From: Acidobacteriota bacterium
GTDB lineage: Bacteria > Acidobacteriota > Terriglobia > Terriglobales > Acidobacteriaceae
Reading direction: 5' to 3'
DNA: 60,468 nt
Assembly (NCBI GenBank): GCA_021806005.1
Contig: JAJZDM010000009.1
Location: 1 to 60,468 of the forward strand
Below the pieces are notes generated by a model. It was not told the DNA's origin and made no database searches. It saw nothing but the letters and a program-made list of their open reading frames with translations. Made by a program: the position numbers and the translations under genes. Of this stretch, positions 34,513 through 43,206 are shown in pieces; position 1 is the first letter of the stretch; every line of letters begins with the position of its first letter.

Positions 34513-37500
34513 GTGTTCAACCACGCCCTCGCCAAAATCTTCGGCACCAGCAACGAACGCGCCGTCAAACGCATGCTCCCCATGCTGGCGCGGATCAATG
34601 ACCATGAGGCTGCTCTGCAGGCCCTCTCAGACTCCGAACTGGCCGCCAAAACCACGGAGTTTCGCGCCCGCATCGCTGCCGCAACCCAAAACCTCACCGA
34701 CCAGGAGGAGATCCTCGCCGCTGAAAAGCAGGCCCTTGACGATCTGCTCCCTGAGGCATTCGCTGTCGTCCGCGAGGCGGGTCGCCGGGTCGTCGGCATG
34801 CGCCACTTTGACGTCCAGATGATCGGCGGCATGGCCCTCCATCAGGGCAAGATCTCCGAGATGAAGACCGGCGAAGGTAAGACCCTGGTCGCCACCCTTC
34901 CCTGTTACCTCAATGCTCTGGCCGGGCGTGGCGTTCACGTCGTCACCGTCAACGACTACCTGGCCAAGCGCGACGCCGAGTGGATGGGCAAGATCTATGG
35001 CTTCCTTGGCCTCAGCGTCGGCGTCATCGTTCATGACCTCTCCGACGCCGAACGTCGCGCCGCCTACGCCGCCGACATCACCTACGGCACCAACAATGAG
35101 TTCGGCTTCGACTACCTTCGCGACAACATGAAGTTCGATCTCGCCGAGATGGTGCAGCGCGGCCAGAACTACTGCATCGTCGACGAGGTGGACTCCATCC
35201 TCATCGACGAAGCCCGCACTCCGCTCATCATCTCGGGCCCCACCGACAAGACCACTGACAAGTACACCCTGGCCAACGCCATCGTGCCTCAACTCGAACC
35301 AGGAGAGCTGATCGAGACCCTGGAGACCAAGACCTGGAGCGGCGACTACGTCGTCGACGAGAAGGCCCGCGCCATCACCGTCACCGACGAGGGCTATGAG
35401 AAGATCGAAAAGCTCCTCGGCATCGGCAGCATAGCCGATCCTGAGAACTGGGACATGAAGCGCCACATCGAGGTGGCCATCAAAGCCCACTCCCTCTACC
35501 GTCGCGACGTCGAGTACGTGGTCAAGGATGGCGAGGTCATCATCGTCGATGAGTTCACCGGCCGTCTCATGCCCGGACGCCGCTGGTCCGATGGCCTCCA
35601 CCAGGCCGTCGAAGCCAAGGAGGGCGTCCAGGTCCGCAAGGAAGACCAGACCCTGGCCACCATCACCTTCCAGAACTACTTCCGCCTCTACAAGAAACTC
35701 TCCGGCATGACCGGAACCGCCGAGACCGAGGCCTCCGAGTTTGAGTCCATCTACAAGCTTGAGATCCTCGTCATCCCCACCAACCGTCCCATGCTCCGCA
35801 TCGAGCACCCAGACGTGGTCTACCGTACGGCCAAGGAGAAGTACTTCGCCGTGGCCGATGAGATTGAGCGTCTGCATGCGGCCAGACAGCCCGTTCTCGT
35901 AGGCACCACCAGTATCGAAAAGTCCGAACTTCTCTCCGAGATCCTCAAACGCAAGGGCGTCCGCCACGTCGTCCTCAACGCCAAGTTCCATGAGAAAGAG
36001 GCCGAGATCGTCGCCCAGGCCGGCCGTCTCGGCATGGTTACCATCTCCACCAACATGGCTGGCCGCGGCACGGACATCCTGCTCGGAGGCAACCCTGAGT
36101 TCATGGCCCGCCAGGATCTGGTAAAGCGCAAGATCGCCCGCGCGGTCTCCGCTGCCGAGGGTGCCATCCAACCCGTCGCCAGTCCCGGCTTCATCCGCTT
36201 CTACTACCAGTCGCAGGAGTTTGAAGTCTCCCATCAGGAGTGGGACACCGCTCTCCAGACCCACGCCGCTGCCACCAAGGCTGAACACGATGCCGTGGTG
36301 GAGGCCGGAGGCCTCCACATTCTCGGCACCGAGCGCCATGAGTCCCGCCGCGTCGACAACCAGCTCCGCGGCCGTGCCGGCCGTCAGGGCGACCCCGGCA
36401 GCTCGCGGTTCTTCCTCTCACTCGAAGATGACCTGATGCGCATCTTCGCCCGCGAGTGGGTCTCCAACCTGCTCCAGTCCCTGGGCATGGAAGAGGGCGT
36501 CCCCATCGAGAGCCGCATGATCTCCAAGCGGATCGAGGGTGCGCAAAAGGCCGTTGAAAGCCAGAACTTCGAGTCCCGCAAGCACGTCCTCGAGTACGAC
36601 GACGTCATGAACAAGCAGCGTGAGGCCGTCTACTCGCTGCGCCACCAGCTCATGGAGGGCGTCAACCAGAAGCAGCTCATCACCGAGGACTACGTCTCCA
36701 CCATCCTCTCCAGCATCCTGGATGAGTTCGCCCCCGAAAAGGTCCATCCCGAGATGTGGGACACCGAGAACATCTTCAAGCAGGTCAAGGACATCTTCGG
36801 TGCCGACCTGGCCGCGGAGATCGACCCCTCCCAGCTCAACCGCCATGAGCTCGGTGACACCATCTACGAGCAGCTTCAACAGCGCTACAACATCAAGGAA
36901 CAGATCCTCGGAGAAGATCAGCTCCGTTACCACGAGCGCGTCGTGATGCTCTCAGTTCTCGATGCCCTCTGGAAAGAACACCTGCTCAACATGGACCACC
37001 TCAAGGAGGGCATCGGTCTACGCGGCTACGGTCAGGTCGATCCTCTCGTCGAGTACAAGAAGGAGTCCTTCGAGCTCTTCGAGGCCATGATGTTGCGCTT
37101 CCAGGAAGACACGGCTCGCAACCTCTTCCGAATGCAGATCCTGGCCCCGGACGGAACCCCCATCGAGAGCGTCGAGCAGCTCTCCCGCCTGCAACTCACC
37201 CGCCCCGCACCCAGCACCCCCGCCCCGCTGCAGAACCCTCCAATGGCCTCCCAGCCGGCCCAGCCTCTGGCCCCTCCGCCGGTCGTTCCAACGCGCTCCC
37301 CCTCCACCACCATCGACGCGCTGGAGCGGGAGTTCCAGCGCAACAAGCAGCGCGACCTGGCCGCGGCCCGTCAGGCCGGTGGCGGTGCCGCTTCCGCTGT
37401 CGCCACCCCGCGGCGTACCGGCGAAACCATCGGACGCAACGACCCCTGCTTCTGCGGCTCCGGCAAGAAGTACAAGAAGTGCCACGGAGCCAACGCCTGA
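34513..37500 (+). CDS. secA: Preprotein translocase ATPase SecA
   Basis: This 995-aa protein has every SecA landmark: the opening KRMLPMLARINDHEAALQAL, Walker A MKTGEGKTLVA (about 116), DEVDSILIDEARTPLIISG (about 220-240), the preprotein-binding domain, the second helicase half with GTTSIEKSE and NMAGRGTDILLGG (about 510-525), and the helical scaffold. It ends with a Pro-rich linker and the zinc-binding CFCGSGKKYKKCHG, which binds SecB and ribosomes. It drives Sec-dependent export from the cytoplasm. Translation starts with GTG at 34513. The protein is about 100 residues longer than E. coli SecA because of insertions in the middle and in the linker. A small hairpin (37496-37512) overlaps the stop. 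Confidence 0.98.
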   Translation: MFNHALAKIFGTSNERAVKRMLPMLARINDHEAALQALSDSELAAKTTEFRARIAAATQNLTDQEEILAAEKQALDDLLPEAFAVVREAGRRVVGMRHFDVQMIGGMALHQGKISEMKTGEGKTLVATLPCYLNALAGRGVHVVTVNDYLAKRDAEWMGKIYGFLGLSVGVIVHDLSDAERRAAYAADITYGTNNEFGFDYLRDNMKFDLAEMVQRGQNYCIVDEVDSILIDEARTPLIISGPTDKTTDKYTLANAIVPQLEPGELIETLETKTWSGDYVVDEKARAITVTDEGYEKIEKLLGIGSIADPENWDMKRHIEVAIKAHSLYRRDVEYVVKDGEVIIVDEFTGRLMPGRRWSDGLHQAVEAKEGVQVRKEDQTLATITFQNYFRLYKKLSGMTGTAETEASEFESIYKLEILVIPTNRPMLRIEHPDVVYRTAKEKYFAVADEIERLHAARQPVLVGTTSIEKSELLSEILKRKGVRHVVLNAKFHEKEAEIVAQAGRLGMVTISTNMAGRGTDILLGGNPEFMARQDLVKRKIARAVSAAEGAIQPVASPGFIRFYYQSQEFEVSHQEWDTALQTHAAATKAEHDAVVEAGGLHILGTERHESRRVDNQLRGRAGRQGDPGSSRFFLSLEDDLMRIFAREWVSNLLQSLGMEEGVPIESRMISKRIEGAQKAVESQNFESRKHVLEYDDVMNKQREAVYSLRHQLMEGVNQKQLITEDYVSTILSSILDEFAPEKVHPEMWDTENIFKQVKDIFGADLAAEIDPSQLNRHELGDTIYEQLQQRYNIKEQILGEDQLRYHERVVMLSVLDALWKEHLLNMDHLKEGIGLRGYGQVDPLVEYKKESFELFEAMMLRFQEDTARNLFRMQILAPDGTPIESVEQLSRLQLTRPAPSTPAPLQNPPMASQPAQPLAPPPVVPTRSPSTTIDALEREFQRNKQRDLAAARQAGGGAASAVATPRRTGETIGRNDPCFCGSGKKYKKCHGANA

Positions 37501-37708
37501 AGCATCTTCAGGACTGGCGCTGGAAGACACTGCCCCACACTTCGCGCTGTCTTTGCGCCAGGCATGGAAGGCGGCGTTGGCCTCTTGAGGGCTGACAACA
37601 CGTGAACCAAAGATGCCATCGAGCGTGTAACCGCTGACAGCATCCCATCTCTCGCACCACGTCCATCCTGAACGGCGCAGCCGCCCAGGATGGGCAGCAA
37701 GGACTCTT

Positions 37709-38032
37709 ATGGACTTAGAGATCTCGATCACCGAGGCCCATGCTCTTCTCTCCGGAGACAACCCGCCGTTACTGCTTGATGTTCGCGAACTGGCAGAGTA
37801 CGCCACAGCGCGCATCAATCCCAGCACCCACATCCCGATGGGCGAGATACCCGGCCGCGCCCTCCTGGAGCTGGAGGAAGACGCGCCCATTCTGGTTCTC
37901 TGCCATCACGGCATGCGCTCGCTCTCCGTGGCCGCATGGCTCCGCCAGCAGGGATTTGAGAGGGCCCAGTCTGTCCGTGGCGGCATCCACGCCTGGTCTA
38001 CCAGCATCGACCCCACGATCCCCTGCTATTAG
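37709..38032 (+). CDS. Single-domain rhodanese
   Basis: The 107-aa protein is one rhodanese domain: 'PLLLDVRELAEYATARI' (about 20-36), then 'HIPMGEIPGRALLELE' and the active-site loop LVLCHHGMRSLSVA with the catalytic Cys (about 64), then GFERAQSVRGGIHAWS. It is the small GlpE/PspE-like type that transfers sulfane sulfur. Candidate roles are sulfur trafficking or detoxification. It starts 208 bases behind secA. The next plus-strand gene is far downstream, so it is probably a monocistronic unit. Confidence 0.93.
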   Translation: MDLEISITEAHALLSGDNPPLLLDVRELAEYATARINPSTHIPMGEIPGRALLELEEDAPILVLCHHGMRSLSVAAWLRQQGFERAQSVRGGIHAWSTSIDPTIPCY

Positions 38033-38339
38033 AGAATCTTCGACTCAAGGGTTACCAGAACCTCGGGTGCGATCCCACATCCCGCCTCTTTTTTGAGATC
38101 TGGGATCGCACGATTCCCGTCACGCGCCTACCAGAACAAGCGCAGCATACGGCAAACGGAAACCGAACCCATCCCGGTATTCCACACAATCTGATCTCTT
38201 GGGCATACAGCTCCTTCCCAGGCTCTGTTCACTCGTCACAACCAGGTTCTCCCATTCAATCAAACGGACAACCTGTTGCAACACCCCCTGTCGTCCGCTC
38301 CCGCACCCCTGTTCTGGTCTCCCAAATCGACTCGCGTAC
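38033..38339. other. 307-bp gap with a palindromic repeat-like element
   Basis: This lies between the convergent rhodanese and xerC-type genes. GTGCGATCCCA (38067-38077) pairs exactly with 38101-38111, enclosing CTC-TTTTTT-GAG, so the transcript would form a long hairpin. The form resembles abundant intergenic palindromes I associate with acidobacterial genomes (recollection, not a search). Nothing else is seen. Confidence 0.45.
38067..38111 (+). terminator. Long palindrome behind the rhodanese gene
   Basis: An 11-bp perfect outer stem encloses a second short pairing (CTC with GAG) around a T6 loop. It lies 35 bases behind the rhodanese stop. It may end transcription from both sides or be a member of a dispersed palindrome family. 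Confidence 0.45.
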
Positions 38340-39458
38340 TTACTTCGAGCGCGGATGCGTCTGGTCGTACACCCGCTGGATCTGCCCCACCGTGAGCTGC
38401 GTATAGCGCTGCGTCGTACTCAGGCGCTCGTGACCCAGCATCTCCTGAATGGCGCGCAGGTCAGCCCCTTCCTCCAGCATGTGGGTCCCAAAGGCATGGC
38501 GCAAGGTATGCGGATGCACATCGGCAGCCAGCCCTCTGCTCAACGCGATGCTCTTCACAATCCTGCCGACACTGCGCGTGGTCAACCGCGCCGCGCCCTT
38601 GGCTACGCCCACCCTCAACCGAATCAGCAGCGGCCCGTCCTGCACCAGCCTCCCCAGCCCTGCGGTCTCCAGCCGCGTCTGGCGCTGCGGCAGGTAGGCC
38701 CGCACCGCCTCAGCCGCCGCGTCACCCAGCGGCACCAGCCGCTCCTTCCTTCCCTTGCCAAAGACCCGGATCGCATCATCGCTCCAGCAGATCGAGTCCA
38801 TATCCAACCCCACCAGCTCCGAGTTGCGAATACCGCATCCATAGAGAAGTTCAAAGATCACCCGCTCCCGCTCGGGCCACGTCGCGGCACCCTCTGTCTG
38901 GGATCCATGATCCTCCGCCCCTCCTCGACCCACGCTCCCTGGCCCTCGACCAGGCTCCAGCGAGTCCAACACACGATTCACTTCTTCCACACTCGGAACC
39001 CGGGGCAGATGCCTGGGCAGCTTCGGTGTGCTCACCAGCTGCGCTGGATTGCTTTCCACCAACCCTCTTCTGGCCGCCCACTTGAACCAGCTCCGAATCG
39101 CAGCCAGGGCTCGCGCCACGCTGGCCTTGGTCAACCCCTTATCCAGCAGTAATGCCATGTACGCTCGGATGTGGGTATGCTCCACCCTGGACAGGGGTAC
39201 CGCCCCCACTGCACCCTCTCCCAGGCTCTCAGTCAAAAAGCCGGTAAACGCCCTCAACTCCCGCGAATAGGCCCGCAGAGTATGCTCGCTGGCTCCGCGT
39301 TCGTTCCGCAGCCCGGCCAGAAACTCCTCTGCGCGTGCGGCAAACAGCACTTCCGCGGTCGTCTTTCCCTCCACCTCCGCCAGCAAAGCTCCGCCGTTCT
39401 GATGCCTCCCGGAGGCGGCATCAGCGTCTGGAGATTTTGTTCCAGAGGAACGGTTCAT
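38340..39458 (-). CDS. Tyrosine recombinase, XerC-like
   Basis: The 372-aa protein has a SAM-like N-terminal core-binding domain (about 40-140, [19 protein letters not shown]) and a catalytic domain with the tyrosine-recombinase set: Arg in [12 protein letters not shown], Lys in [11 protein letters not shown], His-x-x-Arg in [14 protein letters not shown], His in LGHERLSTT and nucleophile Tyr in QRYTQL. A Gly/Glu-rich insertion occurs near 180-205 and the N-terminus is extended by about 35 residues. Its ATG at 39458 overlaps the stop of the second recombinase gene. XerC with XerD resolves chromosome dimers at dif. No phage or integron gene is near, so housekeeping use is likely. Confidence 0.93.
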   Translation of the reverse strand: MNRSSGTKSPDADAASGRHQNGGALLAEVEGKTTAEVLFAARAEEFLAGLRNERGASEHTLRAYSRELRAFTGFLTESLGEGAVGAVPLSRVEHTHIRAYMALLLDKGLTKASVARALAAIRSWFKWAARRGLVESNPAQLVSTPKLPRHLPRVPSVEEVNRVLDSLEPGRGPGSVGRGGAEDHGSQTEGAATWPERERVIFELLYGCGIRNSELVGLDMDSICWSDDAIRVFGKGRKERLVPLGDAAAEAVRAYLPQRQTRLETAGLGRLVQDGPLLIRLRVGVAKGAARLTTRSVGRIVKSIALSRGLAADVHPHTLRHAFGTHMLEEGADLRAIQEMLGHERLSTTQRYTQLTVGQIQRVYDQTHPRSK

Positions 39459-40444
39459 GCCTCCACCATCCTCCGCTGAGCCCGCGGATGGCACATCCGA
39501 TGCACCGTCTTCAACCGGTCGATTGCAAGGTGGGTGTAGACCTGTGTCGTTGCAATATCGGCGTGGCCCAACAGCGTCTGCACCGTCCTCAGATCCGCTC
39601 CGTGTTCCACCATGTGCGTCGCCATACTATGCCGCAGCTTGTGTGGGCTGGCGTGGCTATCCGCCCTGCGCACCATCTGCCACACCGCCTGGGTGGTCAA
39701 CGGCCTTCCCCTAACTGAGAGAAACAGCGTTCTCTCCAACCCATCGCCGCGTCCTCCGCCGCCTCTCCGGGCCCGCAGAAGCTCCGGGCGTCCGTTCTGC
39801 AGGTACGCCTCCAGGGCCTCCACCGCGCTGCGCCCAATGGGCACAATCCGCTCCTTGTCGCCCTTGCCACGAACCTGCACACTGGCCGTGTCCAGGTGCA
39901 GATCCTCCTGGCGAAGCGAAACCATCTCTCCCACCCGCAGGCCGCCCGCATAAAGCACCTCGAGCATCGCATGGTCCCGCAGAGCGACCCCCAGCCCCGA
40001 CCCCGCTCCATCCCCAACCCGCGCCGCAGCGGCTGACCGCTCCAGCATCTCCGTCACTTCATCCTCAGGCAGTGACTTCGGCAGCACCTTCCAACTCTCC
40101 GGGCTCTCGATGTTCACCGTCGGATCGCGCTGAATCCGCTTGTCCATGAGCAGCCAACGATAGAGCCCGCGCAGGCAACTCAGCTTGCGAGCGATGGACC
40201 GCGACTGCACCCCATGCTCCCGCAGATGCTGCAGAAACCCGCTCACATCCGCCTGTTGCGCGGTCAAAAACGTCTTTACCCCTGCACCATCTCCTCCGCC
40301 GCCCTCCAGGTACTCGGCGAAGATCTCCAGGTCGTGCTGGTAGGCCTCGCAGCTAAGCGGACGCAACCCCTTCTCCACTCTCAGGTGGGTCATATATTCG
40401 CGCAGCATCGTTCCACAACTCCCTGCATTCGACGCCTGATTCAT
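39455..40444 (-). CDS. Tyrosine recombinase, XerD-like
   Basis: The 329-aa protein has the same two-domain layout. The N-terminal part begins [26 protein letters not shown] and has '[18 protein letters not shown]'. The catalytic residues are Arg in [12 protein letters not shown], Lys in [11 protein letters not shown], HxLRH in [13 protein letters not shown], His in LGHADIATT and Tyr in QVYTHL. It resembles XerD more than XerC, but the distinction is by eye. The ATG at 40444 is used because the upstream extension is not protein-like. The gene overlaps its neighbour by four bases (ATGA), so both are made from one message. Both lie downstream of the divergent transsulfuration operon promoter. 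Confidence 0.93.
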   Translation of the reverse strand: MNQASNAGSCGTMLREYMTHLRVEKGLRPLSCEAYQHDLEIFAEYLEGGGGDGAGVKTFLTAQQADVSGFLQHLREHGVQSRSIARKLSCLRGLYRWLLMDKRIQRDPTVNIESPESWKVLPKSLPEDEVTEMLERSAAAARVGDGAGSGLGVALRDHAMLEVLYAGGLRVGEMVSLRQEDLHLDTASVQVRGKGDKERIVPIGRSAVEALEAYLQNGRPELLRARRGGGGRGDGLERTLFLSVRGRPLTTQAVWQMVRRADSHASPHKLRHSMATHMVEHGADLRTVQTLLGHADIATTQVYTHLAIDRLKTVHRMCHPRAQRRMVEA

Positions 40445-40796
40445 CCCTAGATTCTCACGCCCTGCCTCCCTCTGCGCCAGCCCCGGTATCTGCCTCGCTA
40501 CGTGGCCGCTCACCCTTCCGATGCACCCAAAGGGCCATCCTTCGAAGCCTTCTCCCTGGGAGCACTCCTCAAGGCCCACAACCCCGTCCATCGGTTGAGC
40601 TTATTTGCTAAACTCGTTGCAATGAGTCTGTCTGCTGCCTCTCGAATGCCGAGGGCGATTCGATCTCCCGAGGAGATCCGTCCGGCATCGAGTGGGTGAG
40701 TTCGACGCAACCATCATCTCTCTGTCCGCCGCCTTGGACCCTGCTGGCGGCTTTGTTGCCTCTGAATTCACGTCCGACCTCAGTAAGGAGAGAGGG
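40445..40796. other. 352-bp divergent region with a structured leader
   Basis: This separates the recombinase pair from the transsulfuration genes. From about 40595 the plus strand becomes AT-richer (TTGAGCTTATTTGCTAAACT), a probable promoter site, and a nested hairpin at 40641-40692 follows. No credible gene is seen. Confidence 0.5.
40641..40692 (+). promoter_or_regulatory. Nested hairpin in the leader of the transsulfuration operon
   Basis: CTCGAATGCCG (40641-40651) pairs with CGGCATCGAG (40683-40692) with a single bulged A. Inside, GATCTCC (40662-40668) pairs exactly with 40672-40678 across a 3-base loop. The structure stands about 105 bases ahead of the chosen TTG start. It does not match the SAM-I or SAM-II cores that I know. 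It may be an attenuator, a protein site or an unknown riboswitch. Confidence 0.5.
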
Positions 40797-41990
40797 TTGT
40801 CCGCAAAGAACCTTCAAGAAGCCACTATCGCCATTCGTGGCGGCCGCACGCTGGACAGCCACGCCAGCTCCATCCTCTTCCCGCTCTACCAGACCGGCAA
40901 CTTCGTCCACGATCAGGTCGGCGTCGATAAGGGGTACAGCTACTCGCGGGTCTCCAATCCCACCGTGGATGCTTTGGAACAGGCCATCGCGGCTCTGGAG
41001 GGCACAGCTTCCGCGGTCTGCTTCCGCACCGGAATGGCCGCTATCACCACGCTGCTCTTCTCTCTGCTCCGCGCCGGCGACCACGCCGTCCTCTCCGACG
41101 TCGTCTATGGCGGCACCATGCGTCTCTTCCGCGAGGTCCTCGATCATCTCGGCATCCACGGAGACTTCGTCGACACCTCCAACCCCGCCAGCGTCGAAGC
41201 CGCCATCCGGCCCACCACCCGCCTCATCCTCATCGAGACCCCCGGCAACCCCACCCTCAAGCTCACCGATATCGCCGCCATCGCCCGGATCGCCAAAGCT
41301 CACTCCATCCTGCTCGCCGTGGACAACACCTTCCTGACTCCGGTCCTGCAGAGGCCCTTTGAGCTCGGAGCCGACATCTCCATCCTCTCCACCACCAAGT
41401 ACATCGATGGACACAACGCCACCGTCGGCGGATCTATCGCCACCCACGACGGGCAGCTCACCGAGCGCCTGCGCCTCATCCGCAAGACGCTGGGCACCAT
41501 TCAGGCGCCCTTTGAAGCCTGGCTCACACTGCAGGGCATCAAGACTCTGCCCATGCGCCTGCGCCTGCACTGCGCCGGGGCGCTGCGCATCGCGCAGTGG
41601 CTCGAAGCCCATCCGGCCGTCCAATACGTCTTCTACCCTGGTCTGCCATCCTTCCCACAACACGCGCTCGCGGCTGCGCAGCAGCGCGGCTCCGGCGGCA
41701 TCGTCGCCTTCGAGCTCAAAGGTGGCGCCGAGGCCGCCCGACTCACCCTCAACCACCTCCAACTCTGCTCCCGCGCCGAAAGCCTCGGCGGACTCGAGAC
41801 GCTGGCCACCCATCCCTCTACCACCACCCACGCTGACCTGGACCCCCAACTGCGTCAGGCTCTCGGCATCAGCGACGGGCTGATCCGCATCTCCGTCGGC
41901 CTTGAAGATCCTGAAGATCTCATCGCCGACCTCGCTCAGGCCATCGCCGCCGCGGATCATCACCCCCACGCACAGGAAGACAAGCAATGA
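40797..41990 (+). CDS. Trans-sulfuration PLP enzyme (cystathionine gamma-synthase/lyase type), first copy
   Basis: The 397-aa protein belongs to the Cys/Met-metabolism PLP family. It has YSRVSNPTVDALE (about 48), the GMAAI phosphate loop (about 80), DNTFLTPVLQRP (about 180) and the PLP lysine in SSTTKYIDGH (about 205). The C-terminal substrate region reads SLGGLETLATHPSTTTHA, with the SLGG-E-L--HP-x-x-x-TH pattern of gamma-synthases and lyases. I place the start at a TTG because AAGGAG lies six bases upstream; the frame extends upstream but without a start signal. The next gene is a paralogue overlapping by four bases. The pair could perform successive steps of methionine synthesis or its reverse. 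Confidence 0.9.
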   Translation: MSAKNLQEATIAIRGGRTLDSHASSILFPLYQTGNFVHDQVGVDKGYSYSRVSNPTVDALEQAIAALEGTASAVCFRTGMAAITTLLFSLLRAGDHAVLSDVVYGGTMRLFREVLDHLGIHGDFVDTSNPASVEAAIRPTTRLILIETPGNPTLKLTDIAAIARIAKAHSILLAVDNTFLTPVLQRPFELGADISILSTTKYIDGHNATVGGSIATHDGQLTERLRLIRKTLGTIQAPFEAWLTLQGIKTLPMRLRLHCAGALRIAQWLEAHPAVQYVFYPGLPSFPQHALAAAQQRGSGGIVAFELKGGAEAARLTLNHLQLCSRAESLGGLETLATHPSTTTHADLDPQLRQALGISDGLIRISVGLEDPEDLIADLAQAIAAADHHPHAQEDKQ

Positions 41991-43162
41991 AATTCGCCAC
42001 CCGGCTGGTCAACTTCCAGGCCGCGCCCAAAGATCCCTACCAGCCGAGCGTTACTCCCATCTACCAGACCTCGACCTTTGAGCGGGAAACGATGGATGCC
42101 TCCGGCGAGTTCGACTATTCGCGTAGCGGCAACCCTACCCGAGCCGTTGCCGAACGCCAACTCGCCAGCCTCGAGAATGGGACCCACGCCTTCTGTTTCT
42201 CCAGCGGCATGGCCGCCATCACCGCCGTCACCGGCCTGCTGCGCAGCGGCGACCAGATCGTCTCCGACATCGATCTCTACGGCGGAACATGCCGCCTCTT
42301 CTCCCGGGTTCTCAACCGTTCGGGCATCCGGGCGGTCTACGCCGATGCGCTCGCCCCCGACGCCTTCGCCGCTCATTTCACTCCGGCCACCCGCCTGGTC
42401 CACATCGAGTCGCCCACCAATCCGCTCTTTCACATCCTGGATATCCAGCGGCTCGCTGCGGCAGCCCACGCCCATGGAGCTCTCCTCTCCATCGACAACA
42501 GCGTCATGTCCCCCTACCTGCAGAATCCCCTCGACCTCGGCGCCGACATCGTGATCCATTCCGGCACCAAGTTTCTGGGTGGCCATCACGACGTCACCTG
42601 CGGAGCCGTCATCGTCAAAGACGAGGGCCTGGCCGACCAGATCCGCTTCATCAGCAACGCGGAGGGCGCCGCGCTCTCGCCCTTTGACAGCTTCCTGCTC
42701 CTGCGCGGCCTACAGACCCTCAAACTCCGCATCGACTGCCAGCAGAAGAATGCTCTTGCCGTGGCCCGCTGGCTCGCCGCGCGCCCGGAGGTCACCCGCG
42801 TCTTCTATCCCGGCATTGCCGCGGACCCCGCCTTCTCCCTGCACCAACGCCAGGCCTCCGGCCCAGGCTCGGTCATGAGTTTCTCCACCGGCTCGGTCGC
42901 TCTCTCCAAAGCCATCGCGGAGTCCACCCGCCTCTTTCACATCGCGGTCAGCTTTGGCAGCGTCACCTCTTCCATCAGCATGCCCGCCACCATGTCGCAC
43001 GCCAGCGTTCCACCTGAACTGCTGGCCCAGCGCGAGCTTCCACCCGATCTGGTGCGCGTCTCCGTCGGCGTCGAAGATGAAGAGGACCTGATCGCCGACC
43101 TCGATCAGGCCTTCGAACGAGCTGCCGGGCTGCATCCGTCCACCTCCGCTACGGGCGTCTGA
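41987..43162 (+). CDS. Trans-sulfuration PLP enzyme, second copy (MetC/MetB-like)
   Basis: The 391-aa protein is a second member of the same family. It contains FDYSRSGNPTRAVAE (about 42), the CFSSGMAAI loop (about 70), 'LSIDNSVMSPYLQNP' (about 165) and the PLP lysine in HSGTKFLGGHHDV (about 190). Its C-terminal region reads 'VSFGSVTSSISMPATMSHAS' where the family usually has SLG-x-ESL--HP, so substrate contacts differ. The first copy keeps the canonical form. The ATG at 41987 is in an ATGA overlap with the stop of the first. Together they may be a cystathionine gamma-synthase and beta-lyase pair. Exact roles cannot be settled by sequence. Confidence 0.9.
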   Translation: MKFATRLVNFQAAPKDPYQPSVTPIYQTSTFERETMDASGEFDYSRSGNPTRAVAERQLASLENGTHAFCFSSGMAAITAVTGLLRSGDQIVSDIDLYGGTCRLFSRVLNRSGIRAVYADALAPDAFAAHFTPATRLVHIESPTNPLFHILDIQRLAAAAHAHGALLSIDNSVMSPYLQNPLDLGADIVIHSGTKFLGGHHDVTCGAVIVKDEGLADQIRFISNAEGAALSPFDSFLLLRGLQTLKLRIDCQQKNALAVARWLAARPEVTRVFYPGIAADPAFSLHQRQASGPGSVMSFSTGSVALSKAIAESTRLFHIAVSFGSVTSSISMPATMSHASVPPELLAQRELPPDLVRVSVGVEDEEDLIADLDQAFERAAGLHPSTSATGV

Positions 43163-43206
43163 AGCCATCACCGCAATGGCGACAATGGCTATACTCGTAC
43201 ATAGTC

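Noticed and set aside
34627-36339. 570-codon open frame antisense to secA
   Set aside because: It mirrors the secA codons; its sequence is a run of Gly, Asp, Val and Leu with no family features, as expected for the shadow of a GC-rich gene.
40595-40700. SAM-I or SAM-II riboswitch ahead of the transsulfuration genes
   Set aside because: I could not find the conserved core strings of either class; only the hairpin itself is reported.
40608-41987. 459-codon antisense frame over the first transsulfuration gene
   Set aside because: It is a Gly/Asp/Val-rich shadow with no motif; the plus strand has clear PLP-enzyme motifs.
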